Made by a program: the position numbers and the translations under genes
NCBI GenBank assembly: GCA_039794245.1
Contig: JBDIVS010000006.1
Span: 62,001 to 126,000 of the forward strand
DNA: 64,000 nt
Source: DAITQM01 sp039794245
Lineage (GTDB): Bacteria; Pseudomonadota; Gammaproteobacteria; Xanthomonadales; Wenzhouxiangellaceae
Reading direction: 5' to 3'
In this document: one piece after another, positions 39,492 through 49,011 of the stretch
Layout: each line of letters opens with the position of its first letter
Numbering within the stretch: position 1 is the first letter of the stretch
Notes under the pieces: model-generated
Told to the model about the DNA's origin: nothing
The model's database searches: none
Seen by the model: the letters and a program-made list of their open reading frames with translations, nothing else

Positions 39492-41369
39492 ATGCACTGG
39501 CGTGAACTGCTGCCGCTTTGCGCGGCGTGCGGCGGTGTGGCCTGCGGTGTCGTCATCGCGATGAACGACGCCTGTGCCGCAACCGATCCGCACAGCTTCA
39601 GCCGGCCCGAAGAAGTGGCCGTAACGCACCTCGACCTCGACCTGGCGGCCGATTTCACGGCACGCCGGCTGGCCGGCGAGGCCGTTTTCCGGGTTCAGCG
39701 GCACGCCGCCAGCGCCGATCGGCTGATCCTCGATAGCCGCGATCTCGACATCTCAGCGGTCGAAGCCAGGACCGGCGGCGCCTGGCAGGCGGTGGACTGG
39801 CATCTGGGCGAAGCCGATGCCGTACTCGGAGCGCCGCTCGAAATCGCGTTGCCGGCCGGTGCCGACCGGGTCCGCGTCCAATACCGCACGAGGCCGGAAG
39901 CCTCGGGCCTGCAATGGCTGGCGCCGGAGCAGACGGCGGGTAAACGCCAACCTTTCCTGTTCAGCCAATCGCAGGCGATCCATGCGCGGAGCTGGGTGCC
40001 GCTGCAAGACACCCCCGCCGTCCGCTTTACGTTCACTGCCAAGATCACGACGCCGGCCGGCCTGAAAGCCGTGATGGGCGCCGACAACGATGCGGCCGAC
40101 CGCGACGGCGATTACCATTTCACGATGCGCCAGCCGGTCCCGTCGTACCTGCTGGCGCTGGCGATCGGCGATCTGGCGTTCAAGCCGCTCGGCCCGCGGA
40201 CCGGCGTGTATGCCGAGCCGTCGATGCTCGACGCCGCGGCCGCCGAATTTGCCGCCACCGAGGACATGGTCAAGGCGATCGAGCAACGCTTCGGCCCGTA
40301 TGCCTGGGAGCGCTACGATCTATTGATCCTGCCGCCGAGCTTTCCGTTCGGCGGCATGGAAAACCCGCGTCTGTCCTTCATCACGCCGACGGTGATCGCC
40401 GGCGACCGCAGCCTGGTATCGCTGATCGCCCACGAGCTGGCCCATTCGTGGTCGGGCAACCTGGTGACCAACGCCACCTGGGGCGATCTGTGGCTCAATG
40501 AAGGTTTCACGACCTACCTCGAACGGCGCATCGTCGAGGATCTCTTCGGCAGCCGCCAGGCCGGCATGGAGGCGGTGCTCGGCTACCGCGACCTGCTCGC
40601 CGAAATCGACAGGAAGCCGGCGGCCGATTCGGCCCTCAGTGTCGATCTTGCCGGCCGTGACCCCGACGACGGTTTCAGCGACATCCCGTATGAAAAAGGG
40701 CGGTTGTTCCTCGCCTGGCTGGAGCAGTGTTTCGGGCGCGAGGCGTTCGACCGCTGGCTGAAAGGTTATTTCGCCCGCCACCGGTTCCAGACGATCACCA
40801 GCACAGCGCTGCTCGCCGAACTCGAACAATACCTGCTCGCCACCGCCCCGGGCACTGTCACGATGGGCCAGCTCCGCGAATGGATTTACGGCCCCGGCCT
40901 GCCGGATTTCCACCCCGTACCCGTTTCGGCCGCTTTCGAGCCGATCGACACGGCGCGGAATGAGTTCATCGCCGGCCGGCGCGCCGCCGCGGATTTGCCA
41001 GCCGCGAGCTGGTCCACCCAGGAATGGCTGTATTTTCTCGACGGCTTCGGCGACGGGCTGGATGCCGCCCGGATGGCCGAACTGGACCGCACGTTCAAGC
41101 TGACTGCGAGCGGCAACAGCGAAATCGCCCACCTTTGGCTGAAACATGCGGTCCGCGCCGGCTACCCGGCGGCGGACCGGCGTCTGGAGCAGTACCTGAT
41201 CGGCATCGGGCGGCGTAAACTGATCGTGCCGCTGTACGAGGAACTACTCAAGACGGCGGCCGGCCGGGAGCGCGCCGCGGCAATCTACGCCAAGGCCCGC
41301 GCCGGCTACCACCCGGTGGCGCAGGTCACGATCGACAAACTGTTCCAACCTGGCGGGGAAGGCGAGTGA
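39492..41369 (+). CDS. Secreted M1-family aminopeptidase (LTA4-hydrolase-like)
   Basis: The 625-residue zinc aminopeptidase has an export signal at residues 1-30. Domain order is N-terminal beta-saddle, catalytic gluzincin domain and C-terminal helical Leuk-A4-hydro_C domain. Catalytic residues: exopeptidase motif FGGMENP (287-292), zinc motif HELAH (314-318), third ligand Glu337 in NEGFTTYLE. It liberates N-terminal amino acids in the periplasm or outside. It starts 13 bases after bamD with an AGGA site, so it may be co-transcribed. Confidence 0.95.
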   Translation: MHWRELLPLCAACGGVACGVVIAMNDACAATDPHSFSRPEEVAVTHLDLDLAADFTARRLAGEAVFRVQRHAASADRLILDSRDLDISAVEARTGGAWQAVDWHLGEADAVLGAPLEIALPAGADRVRVQYRTRPEASGLQWLAPEQTAGKRQPFLFSQSQAIHARSWVPLQDTPAVRFTFTAKITTPAGLKAVMGADNDAADRDGDYHFTMRQPVPSYLLALAIGDLAFKPLGPRTGVYAEPSMLDAAAAEFAATEDMVKAIEQRFGPYAWERYDLLILPPSFPFGGMENPRLSFITPTVIAGDRSLVSLIAHELAHSWSGNLVTNATWGDLWLNEGFTTYLERRIVEDLFGSRQAGMEAVLGYRDLLAEIDRKPAADSALSVDLAGRDPDDGFSDIPYEKGRLFLAWLEQCFGREAFDRWLKGYFARHRFQTITSTALLAELEQYLLATAPGTVTMGQLREWIYGPGLPDFHPVPVSAAFEPIDTARNEFIAGRRAAADLPAASWSTQEWLYFLDGFGDGLDAARMAELDRTFKLTASGNSEIAHLWLKHAVRAGYPAADRRLEQYLIGIGRRKLIVPLYEELLKTAAGRERAAAIYAKARAGYHPVAQVTIDKLFQPGGEGE

Positions 41370-41486
41370 AACGCCTTCTGCCGCCGGTTGTGTGATCGAA
41401 ACCGCCGCGTGGCGGTCTTAGTCCCGATGCCGGCCGGACCAGATGGTCTGACCCGTATGCCGGACTGACAACAACTCCAGTAGAGC

Positions 41487-42314
41487 ATGACCACGGATTC
41501 TTTGGACGGCGCCCCACCGGCGGTGATCGAACTTAACGATGTGACGTTCCATCGCGACCAGCGGCGGATCCTGCACCGCGTTTCGATGCGCGTGGCGCGC
41601 GGCCGGATCACGGCGCTGATGGGGCCGAGCGGCGTCGGCAAAAGCACGGTGCTGAAACTGGTCACCGGCCAGTTGCGCCCGAGTTCCGGCACCGTGACCG
41701 TCAACGGCCGCGACGTCCACCGCCTGTCCGGCGGCGAGCTGAAACGCCTCAGGCGCAGCATCGGCGTGTTGCTACAAAACGGCGCGCTGTTCACCGACCT
41801 CACGTGCTTTGAAAACGTCGCACTGCCGCTACGCGAGCACACCCGGCTCGCCGAATCGCTGATCCGCACCGTGGTGCTCGGCAAGCTGCACGCCGTCGGC
41901 CTGCGCGGCGCCCAGGGCCTGCTGCCCCGCGAATTGTCGGGCGGCATGGCGCGCCGCGTGGCGCTGGCCCGCGCCATCGCCCTCGATCCGGCAGTGATCC
42001 TCTACGACGAGCCGCTCGCCGGCCTCGACCCGGTCTCGCTCGCCGCCGCGATGCGGTTGATCAAAACCTTCAACCAAGCACTCGGCCTGACCAGCGTCGT
42101 GATCACGCACAATGTCGAGGAAATGCAGCAGCTTGCCGACGACGCTTACCTGATGATCGGCGGCGAGATCGCCGCCTGCGGCACGCCGGACGAGCTGGCC
42201 GCCAATCCCTCGCCGCTGGTCAGGCAATTCATCCGCGGCGAACCGGACGGTCCGGTACCGTTCCACTACCCGGCGCCCGATATCGCCGCCGACCTCATCG
42301 GAGCCGCGGTATGA
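41487..42314 (+). CDS. mlaF: Phospholipid transport ATPase MlaF
   Basis: The 275-residue ABC ATPase of the Mla system moves phospholipid between outer and inner membranes. Walker A MGPSGVGKSTVLKL, Q-loop in LLQNGALF, signature LSGGMARRVALARAI, Walker B ILYDEPLAGLDP and switch His in VVITHNVEEM are all present. First gene of mlaFEDCBA; it overlaps mlaE by four bases (ATGA). Confidence 0.97.
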   Translation: MTTDSLDGAPPAVIELNDVTFHRDQRRILHRVSMRVARGRITALMGPSGVGKSTVLKLVTGQLRPSSGTVTVNGRDVHRLSGGELKRLRRSIGVLLQNGALFTDLTCFENVALPLREHTRLAESLIRTVVLGKLHAVGLRGAQGLLPRELSGGMARRVALARAIALDPAVILYDEPLAGLDPVSLAAAMRLIKTFNQALGLTSVVITHNVEEMQQLADDAYLMIGGEIAACGTPDELAANPSPLVRQFIRGEPDGPVPFHYPAPDIAADLIGAAV

Positions 42315-43093
42315 GCGGCACCCCCGGCCTGCTCGCCGCGCCGTGGGCCGAGCCGTTACGCAACCTCGGCCGCGCCGGGCTGTTTTTACCGCGGATACTC
42401 GGCTGCCTGCGCCCCTGGCCCAGGCAGATCGCCGAGATTCTGCGCCAGACGTATTTCGTCGGCATCCGCTCGCTGGTCATCATCATGACCGGCGGCCTGT
42501 TCGTCGGCCTCGTCCTCGCCTTGCAGACCTATGATGTGCTCAGCGATTTCGGCGCCGTCGAAGCGGTCGGCACAGTGCTCGGCAAATCGCTGTACCGCGA
42601 GCTCGGCCCGGTGCTCGCCGCCCTGCTCTTCGCCGGCCGGGCCGGCACCTCGATCACCGCCGAAATCGGCCTGATGAAGGCCACCGAACAGCTCGACGCG
42701 CTGGAACTGATGGCCATCGATCCGGTCGAGCGCATCGTGCTGCCGCGCTTTGTCGCGGCACTCATCACCCTGCCGGTACTGACGCTGGTCTTCGAGCTTT
42801 TGGCCATCCTCGGCGGCTATGCCTACGCCGTGCTGTGGATGGGGTTGGACAACGGCATCTACTGGGGTAACATGCAGGCCAACGTCGAGCTGATGTCCGA
42901 GTTCATCCCCGGTTTTGCCAAGTCGATCGCCTTCGGCGGCATCTGCGGTCTGATTGCGGTCTATTATGGCTACTTCTGCCGTGCCACCGGCGAGGGTGTC
43001 GGCAGCGCGACGACGCAAACGGTGATCATCAGTTCGATACTGGTACTGATGTTCGATTTCATCCTTTCCGCTTTTTCACTGAACCTCATTTGA
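42311..43093 (+). CDS. mlaE: Phospholipid transport permease MlaE
   Basis: The 260-residue inner-membrane permease (MlaE/DUF140 family) forms a dimer with MlaF. Conserved features: the amphipathic N-terminus, GLFVGLVLALQTYDVL, the ELGPVLAALLFAGRAGTSITAEIG block and MKATEQLDALELMAIDP. About five membrane helices. Overlaps mlaF; mlaD follows within 12 bases. Confidence 0.97.
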   Translation: MSGTPGLLAAPWAEPLRNLGRAGLFLPRILGCLRPWPRQIAEILRQTYFVGIRSLVIIMTGGLFVGLVLALQTYDVLSDFGAVEAVGTVLGKSLYRELGPVLAALLFAGRAGTSITAEIGLMKATEQLDALELMAIDPVERIVLPRFVAALITLPVLTLVFELLAILGGYAYAVLWMGLDNGIYWGNMQANVELMSEFIPGFAKSIAFGGICGLIAVYYGYFCRATGEGVGSATTQTVIISSILVLMFDFILSAFSLNLI

Positions 43094-43104
43094 CGGGGCC
43101 CCGG

Positions 43105-43584
43105 ATGCGCACCTCACACACGATCGAATTCACCTCCGGCCTGTTCCTTTTGCTCGGCATCGCCGCGCTGATGGTGCTCGCCCTGCAATCCACCGACATG
43201 GGCGGCGTGCTGCGCGAGGGCAGCTACCGGATCAGCGCCCGCTTCAGCAACATCGGTGACCTCAAAGTCCGCGCTCCGGTATCGATGGCCGGAGTCACCA
43301 TCGGCAGTGTCGAGTCGGTCACCCTCGACCCGGCGACCTTCGAGGCGATCGTCACGATGCGCGTCAGCACGCGTTTTTCCGAGATTCCGGAGGACACCTC
43401 GGCCAGCATCTTCACCAAAGGCGTGCTCGGCGATCAATACATCAGTCTCGAAGCCGGCGGCTCACCGGTAACGCTCGGCGACGGCGACGAGCTGTTTGTC
43501 ACCCAATCGGCAGTGGTGCTCGAACAACTGATCAGCAAATATCTGTTCAACAGCGACGACAAGAAAGAGGATGGAGATAAATGA
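43105..43584 (+). CDS. mlaD: MCE-domain substrate-binding protein MlaD
   Basis: The 159-residue protein has a single N-terminal membrane helix (GLFLLLGIAALMVLAL) and one MCE domain (YRISARFSNIGDLKVRAPV, SMAGVTIGSVESV, FTKGVLGDQYISLEAGG). It forms the hexameric periplasmic ring with MlaFEB. ATG at 43105 is preferred to TTG at 43090, which overlaps mlaE. The stop overlaps mlaC by four bases. Confidence 0.96.
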   Translation: MRTSHTIEFTSGLFLLLGIAALMVLALQSTDMGGVLREGSYRISARFSNIGDLKVRAPVSMAGVTIGSVESVTLDPATFEAIVTMRVSTRFSEIPEDTSASIFTKGVLGDQYISLEAGGSPVTLGDGDELFVTQSAVVLEQLISKYLFNSDDKKEDGDK

Positions 43585-44252
43585 CTATGGCGACTTCTCT
43601 CAATAGAACCGGCATGACCTCATTATTCGCCGCCGCCCTGGCGGTGCTCGGCCCGGCGGCCGGTGTGGCGCGCGCCGCCGATCTGGCGCAAACGCCGGAT
43701 GCGATCATCGAGCAGATCAGCGACGAGCTTTTGACCGACCTCGACCAGAACCGCGAGTTCTATCGCAAGAATCAGGCGGCGCTCGAAGAATCCGTGCGCC
43801 AGCATTTCCTGCCGGCGATCGACATGCCATTCGCCTCGCGCCTGATCCTCGGTCGCGAAACGCGCAACCTCAAACCCGAACAGGTCGATGAGTTCGCCAC
43901 CGCGCTCAGCGACCTTCTGATCCGCCGCTACGCCGAGGCCCTGCTCGATTTCAAATCACGCGACCAGATGAAAACCCTACCGCTGGTCGCGGGGCAGAGC
44001 GAAAAGATGACCCGCGTGCGCACCCGCGTGCGCCTGAACAGCGGGGTCGAAACGCCGGTCGATTACATCTTCCGCAAAACCCCGGATGGCTGGATGGTCT
44101 TCGATGTCGTCATCGAGGGCATTTCCTATGTCACCACCTACCGCAACCAGTTCGGTGAGGAGATCCGCCGCGACGGTTTCGACGCCGTGCTCGACCGGGT
44201 GCGCAAGGGCGAGGTCGAGACCGATTTCAGCAACCATGACAAAGACGCCTGA
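43581..44252 (+). CDS. mlaC: Periplasmic phospholipid shuttle MlaC
   Basis: The 223-residue soluble carrier (Tol_Tol/Ttg2 family) takes lipid between MlaA at the outer membrane and MlaD. Signal peptide to about residue 30 (LFAAALAVLGPAAGVARA). Family motifs: YRKNQAALEESVRQHFLPAID, MPFASRLILGR and GWMVFDVVIEGISYVTTYRN, with the conserved late YR-N-QF-EE segment. Confidence 0.96.
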   Translation: MTMATSLNRTGMTSLFAAALAVLGPAAGVARAADLAQTPDAIIEQISDELLTDLDQNREFYRKNQAALEESVRQHFLPAIDMPFASRLILGRETRNLKPEQVDEFATALSDLLIRRYAEALLDFKSRDQMKTLPLVAGQSEKMTRVRTRVRLNSGVETPVDYIFRKTPDGWMVFDVVIEGISYVTTYRNQFGEEIRRDGFDAVLDRVRKGEVETDFSNHDKDA

Positions 44253-44544
44253 AACCGGGGAGGCGGTGATGAAGCTCACCGGCGATCTGAAATTCGATAA
44301 CGTGGCGAAGCTGTGGCGGACACTGCGCCGCCGGCGGCAACCGTGGCCGGCGGCGGTCGATCTTGGCGCTGTCGGCGAAGCCGATTCGAGCGCTCTGGCA
44401 CTGCTCGTCGAATTTCACGTCCGGGCGGCGCGCCGCGGCCGAACCTTGCAGATCACCGGCACGCCGCCGGCGCTGAACACGCTGGCCCGCCTGACCGGGA
44501 TCGATCAATTGCTCGATTTACAACCGCGCGAAAAACGCAACTGA
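44236..44544 (+). CDS. mlaB: STAS-domain protein MlaB
   Basis: The 102-residue STAS protein binds and stabilises MlaF. The first strand AVMKLTGDLKFDN and the DLGAVGEADSSALALLVEF segment carry the conserved Ser of the STAS loop. Start at 44236 keeps the TGEAVMKL strand and overlaps mlaC by 17 bases; ATG at 44269 has a stronger GGGGAGG site but would trim strand one. Confidence 0.9.
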   Translation: MTKTPETGEAVMKLTGDLKFDNVAKLWRTLRRRRQPWPAAVDLGAVGEADSSALALLVEFHVRAARRGRTLQITGTPPALNTLARLTGIDQLLDLQPREKRN

Positions 44545-44572
44545 CTGGCCGCGGCCAGGCTGGGGAGGAAAT

Positions 44573-45334
44573 ATGATCAAGCTTCTGAAACCGACACTGC
44601 TCGCCCTGTTGCTCACCGCCTGCGCCACCGACCCGTCGCTGCGTACGCCCGACCCGACCGATCCGTGGGAGGGTTTCAACCGCAACGTCTATGCGATGAA
44701 CCGCACGCTCGACGTGTATCTGCTCAAGCCGGTGGCCCAGGGCTACAAGGCAGCGATGCCCAAACCGCTGCGCCAGGGCATCAGCAACGGCATGCGCAAC
44801 CTGCGCGCCCCGGTGACGCTGGTCAACCAGTGGCTGCAGGGCAAATTTGCCGAATCGGCGACGACGCTCGGCCGTTTTCTGCTCAACAGCATTTTCGGCA
44901 TCGGCGGCCTGTTCGACGTCGCCAGCCGCGAGGGCATCCCCGAGTACGACGAGGATTTCGGCCAGACCTTCGCCGCCTGGGGCTGGAACAACAGCAACTA
45001 CCTCGTCATCCCGTTCCTCGGCCCCTCGACGCTGCGCGACGGTGTCGGCCTGGCGCCCGAGATCTGGACCAACGGCGTCAGCATCATCACCCGTTACGCT
45101 GACGTCACCTGGTTCTATGGTGTCGATATCATCAATTTGCGCTATGAACTTCTGCCGCAGGAAGACGCGCTGAAAGATGCCTCCGACGAATACCTGCTGG
45201 TCCGCGACGCCTACCTGCAACGCCGCGAGTATCTGATCACCGACGGCGAAAGCGAACTGCCCGATTACGACGAATACCTGCTCGACGAGGAAGAATTCGA
45301 GGAAGACGAGACAAGCGATTCCGGGGATAAATAA
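44573..45334 (+). CDS. mlaA: Outer-membrane lipoprotein MlaA
   Basis: The 253-residue VacJ-family lipoprotein extracts phospholipids from the outer leaflet. Lipobox LLLTAC at residues 12-17; conserved PWEGFNRNVYAMNRTLD, GRFLLNSIFGIGGLFDVAS, EDFGQTFAAWGWNNSNYLV and PFLGPSTLRDGVG. An unusually acidic tail (DEYLLDEEEFEEDE) closes the protein. RBS GGGGAGGAA. Having mlaA at the end of the mlaFEDCB operon gives a complete six-gene system. Confidence 0.95.
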   Translation: MIKLLKPTLLALLLTACATDPSLRTPDPTDPWEGFNRNVYAMNRTLDVYLLKPVAQGYKAAMPKPLRQGISNGMRNLRAPVTLVNQWLQGKFAESATTLGRFLLNSIFGIGGLFDVASREGIPEYDEDFGQTFAAWGWNNSNYLVIPFLGPSTLRDGVGLAPEIWTNGVSIITRYADVTWFYGVDIINLRYELLPQEDALKDASDEYLLVRDAYLQRREYLITDGESELPDYDEYLLDEEEFEEDETSDSGDK

Positions 45335-45424
45335 TCGGGGTTGAATCGGGCGCCATCGACAATATCAGATTTCTCCGAGTCCGATCACATTCCCATTAAG
45401 GAATGGGTGCGCAGCCACTTTTGC

Positions 45425-45790
45425 CTAAAACTTCAGATCGGCAGTAACTACCGGATATTGGCTATTGATCGCAAGTGCCAGATAGGCGCAGTCGTACACC
45501 GGATGATCGAGTTCGCGCGCCAGGCGTGCCGCCGAGGGCAGAAGTGATTGCATCGGAGTACGAACCAAAAGCGGCGCTTCGGCCAGCAATCCGCTTGCCT
45601 CGACAAAGGCCGATTCGTCGAGATCGCCCCGCCGGGTCATCACCCAGAGTACGTTTCCGGTCTCCACATAAATCAATCCGGGGGCCAACAGCTGACTTGT
45701 CCCGGTCAGCAGCCCGGCAGCCTGCTCAGAATCCGGTTCGCTAACCAGCTACTTAACCGCAACGCTGGCGTCAACGACGAAGCCGCTCAT
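45425..45790 (-). pseudogene. vapC: VapC-type PIN toxin interrupted by TAG
   Basis: The start ATG at 45790 overlaps the vapB stop (ATGA). The frame reads MSGFVVDASVAVK, then TAG (45751-45749, codon 14), then LVSEPDSEQAAGLL through to the end. Relatives have Trp at that place (VDASVAVKW), so TGG to TAG is the simplest explanation. The catalytic Asp7, the Glu in YVETGN, and the Asp in VYDCAYLALA and VTADLKF remain. A single nonsense mutation therefore likely disarms an otherwise intact toxin. Confidence 0.85.
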
Positions 45791-46029
45791 TGCGCAGAGT
45801 CTCGATCACGCTCGGCGCGGATCAGGGCCGTGCTGTCGCCGCGTGATTTAAGACGGGAGCGCAATGCGACCGCCCGTTCCGCAAACGATCTCTGTCCCCG
45901 CCCATCACCCAAAAGCGACTGGCGCAGAATTTCCCGGTGCTCGCCTTCTGCCGAGCGATTGTGCTTTGCCGCACGCTCCTTGAGCAGGCGAACTAATTCT
46001 TCACCGAGATTGCGAACGGTGAGTTGCAT
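45787..46029 (-). CDS. FitA/VapB-like antitoxin
   Basis: The 80-residue protein begins MQLTVRNLGEELVRLLKER, a ribbon-helix-helix start as in FitA/Phd-like partners of PIN toxins, with HNRSAEGEHREILRQSL following. The C-terminal tail is charged. It precedes and overlaps the broken vapC by four bases. Probably still made, now without an active toxin. Confidence 0.88.
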   Translation of the reverse strand: MQLTVRNLGEELVRLLKERAAKHNRSAEGEHREILRQSLLGDGRGQRSFAERAVALRSRLKSRGDSTALIRAERDRDSAQ

Positions 46030-46222
46030 ACTGACGGTGATTTCATTGACAGCGCTTTAATGAATGCATTCTGCACGACAAAGCCCGCTTGTCAAACCCG
46101 ACTCCAAACCCTCCTGCAGCGGCTATGAAGATTGCCGGTCGAACGCAACCGGTTTTCGCGGCAGCACAGGCAGATGCACTTGAACGACCAATTTTCCGCA
46201 CTGGTCCTGAATCCACCGGCGA

Positions 46223-48082
46223 TCAATCGGCGGCGCGATAGACCGGATAGACCTGGTAACGCTCATCAAAATACGGGGTTTGCTCGTAAAACCAGTGCAG
46301 CCGGGCGCTGGGATCGGCGGCGAATGAGGGATCGGCCAGCAGTTTCTGCAAAAAGCGCTGCCGGAGGTCATCATCGGCGGCAAGCATCCGGGCGGCTTCC
46401 GGCTCCATCGCGTAGCGTTCGAAATACTCGGTCGGCTGGAGAATTTCGGCCAGATAACCCCACTGGAAAAAACTGTCGGGCGATCCCGGTTCGAGCAGCA
46501 ATACCGCCAGCGTGCCGAGCGACTGGCGGGTATCGACGCGGAAGCTGCCGGCCGGCATCTCGACCGTCGCTTTTTCGAGTTGCAGCGGACCGGCGGTGAA
46601 GCGCGCCCGGCCTTCGAACGGCGTATTGGCGGTATCGAGTGCCGCCTCGGGCAGGCGGTAGCGTTCGACCTCGAGCGAGCGTGGCTGATCGAGCACATCG
46701 ACCAAGATGCCCTGCTGCCGCAGCTTATCGGCGAGCGGATACCAGGCGGGCGGCAGGTAGTAATAATTCGGGACGCTGACCGCCGCCGCCTGGCGATCCA
46801 TCACGATCAACGGAATCCGCTCGCTGACCGGCTCGCCGCTCCAGCGCACTTCCGGCCGGCCGCTGACCGGCGACAATTCAACGGTTGAGCGGATGCCGAG
46901 AAAGTCGATCTCGCCGGCCGCCTCGCCGGCCTCGAAAGCCAGCGGCACGGCATCGCGTTCAGCGTAACGGTCGGCGGTCACCGCCTGGCGCAGCGACTGG
47001 CGCTCGTCGCCGGCGAGGCGCAGCACTTCGACGAGCAGCACGTAGGTGCCGAGGACACGCCGGCGATACGGTTTCAACGAATGGTTCTCGACCAGGATCG
47101 ACGGCAGGTGGCGGGCGTCGCCCCAGCCGTTGGAAAATCGCGGCCCGGCCGTCCAGCTCAGCATGCCGTCTTTCATATCGCGGCCGTTGGCGGCGAAGAT
47201 CAGCGGCCCGGGGACATGCCCGGCAGTACGCAACGCCGCGTTCACCGCCGGCCGGAGATGTTCGTCGAGCCAGTCGGCGATGCGCGGCGACCAGCCGTGC
47301 GGGCCGTTCCAGCCGTAGGTGATGTCGTATTGATAGTCGGCGCCGTCGGTGACGTGCAGGTCGAGATACAGATCAGGCTGCCAGAGATTGACGGTGCGGA
47401 CCAGGGCTGCGACCTCTTCGGTTTCGAGCTTGGCGAAATCGCGGTTGAGATTGAGGTTGCGGCCGTTTGTCCGCCAGCCCATTTCCTCCGGCCCGCGCTG
47501 GTTGATCCGGCCGTAAGGTCCGAAGCGTTCGTGGCCATCGACATTGAGGATCGGGATGAAAAGCCAGGTCGCCTTGTCGAGCAGGGCGGCGTGCCGGCGG
47601 CCGGCGGTCAGGTCGCGCAGCAGCATCAGCCCGGCGTCCTTGCCGTCGATCTCGCCGGCGTGGATGCCGCCGTGCGCCAGGATGACGGCGCGGCCGCTGG
47701 CGGCGATCTTTTCCGGATCGGTGAGCCCGTCGCGATCGGCGATCGCCATCCAGATCTCACGCCCCTCGGCGCTTTTGCCGATCGAAACCAGGTTCAATTC
47801 GGGAAAGGCCGCGGCCAGCCGTTCGAGCCAGGCCATCGTCTCGGCGTAACGCGGCGTCGCGGTCAAACCACTCGCTTCCGACGGCGTGATCCACGGATCG
47901 TCGGGCGCAGCGATCAGTGCCTCGCTGGCGCCGTTCCACGGTTGTACGGGTGGCAAGACGGGGCCGGCCGCGGCGGCCGGCACAGGGCCGCTCAACGCGA
48001 CGGCGAACACCATCAACGGCATGACACAGCGGCCGGTGGAACGACTGGGGCGTTGGATAAAGCCGTGGATAAAACCGGACAT
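46223..48082 (-). CDS. Secreted M14-family zinc carboxypeptidase
   Basis: The 619-residue protein has a signal region (CVMPLMVFAVALSGPVPAAAAG) and an M14 catalytic domain at about residues 60-360. Zinc ligands are in HGGIHAGEIDGKD (HxxE) and DLHVTDG (His); NRDF gives substrate-binding Asn-Arg; the general base Glu is in LVENHSLKPYRRR. The C-terminal third has no clear assignment. It probably trims peptides or peptidoglycan fragments outside the cytoplasm. Divergent from mtgA, 50 bases apart. Confidence 0.9.
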   Translation of the reverse strand: MSGFIHGFIQRPSRSTGRCVMPLMVFAVALSGPVPAAAAGPVLPPVQPWNGASEALIAAPDDPWITPSEASGLTATPRYAETMAWLERLAAAFPELNLVSIGKSAEGREIWMAIADRDGLTDPEKIAASGRAVILAHGGIHAGEIDGKDAGLMLLRDLTAGRRHAALLDKATWLFIPILNVDGHERFGPYGRINQRGPEEMGWRTNGRNLNLNRDFAKLETEEVAALVRTVNLWQPDLYLDLHVTDGADYQYDITYGWNGPHGWSPRIADWLDEHLRPAVNAALRTAGHVPGPLIFAANGRDMKDGMLSWTAGPRFSNGWGDARHLPSILVENHSLKPYRRRVLGTYVLLVEVLRLAGDERQSLRQAVTADRYAERDAVPLAFEAGEAAGEIDFLGIRSTVELSPVSGRPEVRWSGEPVSERIPLIVMDRQAAAVSVPNYYYLPPAWYPLADKLRQQGILVDVLDQPRSLEVERYRLPEAALDTANTPFEGRARFTAGPLQLEKATVEMPAGSFRVDTRQSLGTLAVLLLEPGSPDSFFQWGYLAEILQPTEYFERYAMEPEAARMLAADDDLRQRFLQKLLADPSFAADPSARLHWFYEQTPYFDERYQVYPVYRAAD

Positions 48083-48132
48083 CTTAGATTCCTGGTCGGC
48101 AGCGCAAATGTGACAGGCTATCATGTTTGCCG

Positions 48133-48864
48133 ATGCTTCAAAACCGTTCCCGCCGGCGGCGAAAACCGCAACCTCCAAACCGCCCGAGGCGGCCGGCCGC
48201 TCGCCGCTTGTGGCGCCGTGTGCTGTGGCTTCTGGTGCTGCCCTGGCTTGCCGCGGCACTCGCCATCTTCGCGTTGCGCTGGCTGCCGCCGCCGGCCACC
48301 TCCTTCATGCTGCAATCGCCGGTCAAACCGGTGAACTTTCGCTGGGTCGATTGGCCGGACATCGCCCCGGCACTCAAACTGGCCGTCGTCGCCGCCGAAG
48401 ACCAGCGTTTCGTCCGCCACCACGGCTTCGATTTCGAGGCCATTTCCGACGCTATGGACGACCACCGCCGCCGGCGCGGCGCCTCGACGATCAGCCAGCA
48501 GGTTGCGAAGAATCTGTTTCTGTGGCCGGGCGGCGGTTATTTCCGCAAGGGCCTCGAAGCTTGGCTGACCGTGCTCATCGAAACCGCACTGCCCAAGCGG
48601 CGGATCCTCGAACTTTATCTGAATATCGCCGAATTCGGGCCCGGCATCTACGGCGCCGAGGCCGCGGCGCAGCGGTATTTCGGCAGCCGCGCTCGGTACC
48701 TCACCCCCCACCAGGCAGCGCTGCTGGCCGCCGTCCTGCCGAGTCCCGGGCGTTACGACCCGGCCGACCCTAGCCCTTACCACCGCCGCCGGGCGGACTG
48801 GATCGAAGCCCAGATGCGCCGGCTCGGCCCCAGCTGGCTGGCGCCACTGGCTGAGGTACGATGA
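48133..48864 (+). CDS. mtgA: Monofunctional peptidoglycan glycosyltransferase MtgA
   Basis: The 243-residue GT51 enzyme polymerises lipid II. A very basic N-terminus precedes one membrane anchor (LWLLVLPWLAAALAIFAL). Catalytic motifs: AAEDQRFVRHHGFD with the first Glu, GASTISQQVAKNLFLW, ILELYLNIAEFGPGIYGAEA and AALLAAVLPSP. ATG at 48133 is preferred to an in-frame TTG six bases earlier. Confidence 0.96.
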   Translation: MLQNRSRRRRKPQPPNRPRRPAARRLWRRVLWLLVLPWLAAALAIFALRWLPPPATSFMLQSPVKPVNFRWVDWPDIAPALKLAVVAAEDQRFVRHHGFDFEAISDAMDDHRRRRGASTISQQVAKNLFLWPGGGYFRKGLEAWLTVLIETALPKRRILELYLNIAEFGPGIYGAEAAAQRYFGSRARYLTPHQAALLAAVLPSPGRYDPADPSPYHRRRADWIEAQMRRLGPSWLAPLAEVR

Positions 48865-49011
48865 AATGAACTCATACGCCGGTGAAACACGCCCCTCACA
48901 CGCGCTACCTTGTCATTCCGGACGCGCTCGTCCCCTATCGTCATTCCGGACGTGCCCGCGGCGGTTTGGTTATGATCGCCGTTTTTCGGCCGTACTGGAC
49001 GGGGTGATATT

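Noticed and set aside
41487..45334. Unusual mla arrangement
   Set aside because: mlaFEDCB followed by mlaA is a known variant in gammaproteobacteria; complete and ordinary.
28817..45790. Recoding of TAG as Trp in this organism
   Set aside because: Two in-frame TAG codons stand at Trp positions, but several intact genes end in TAG (20452, 22497, 52133, 59530), so TAG works as a normal stop here.
48865..49011. tcattccggacg direct repeat before pckG
   Set aside because: Only two short copies without symmetry or known function; not enough to call an element.
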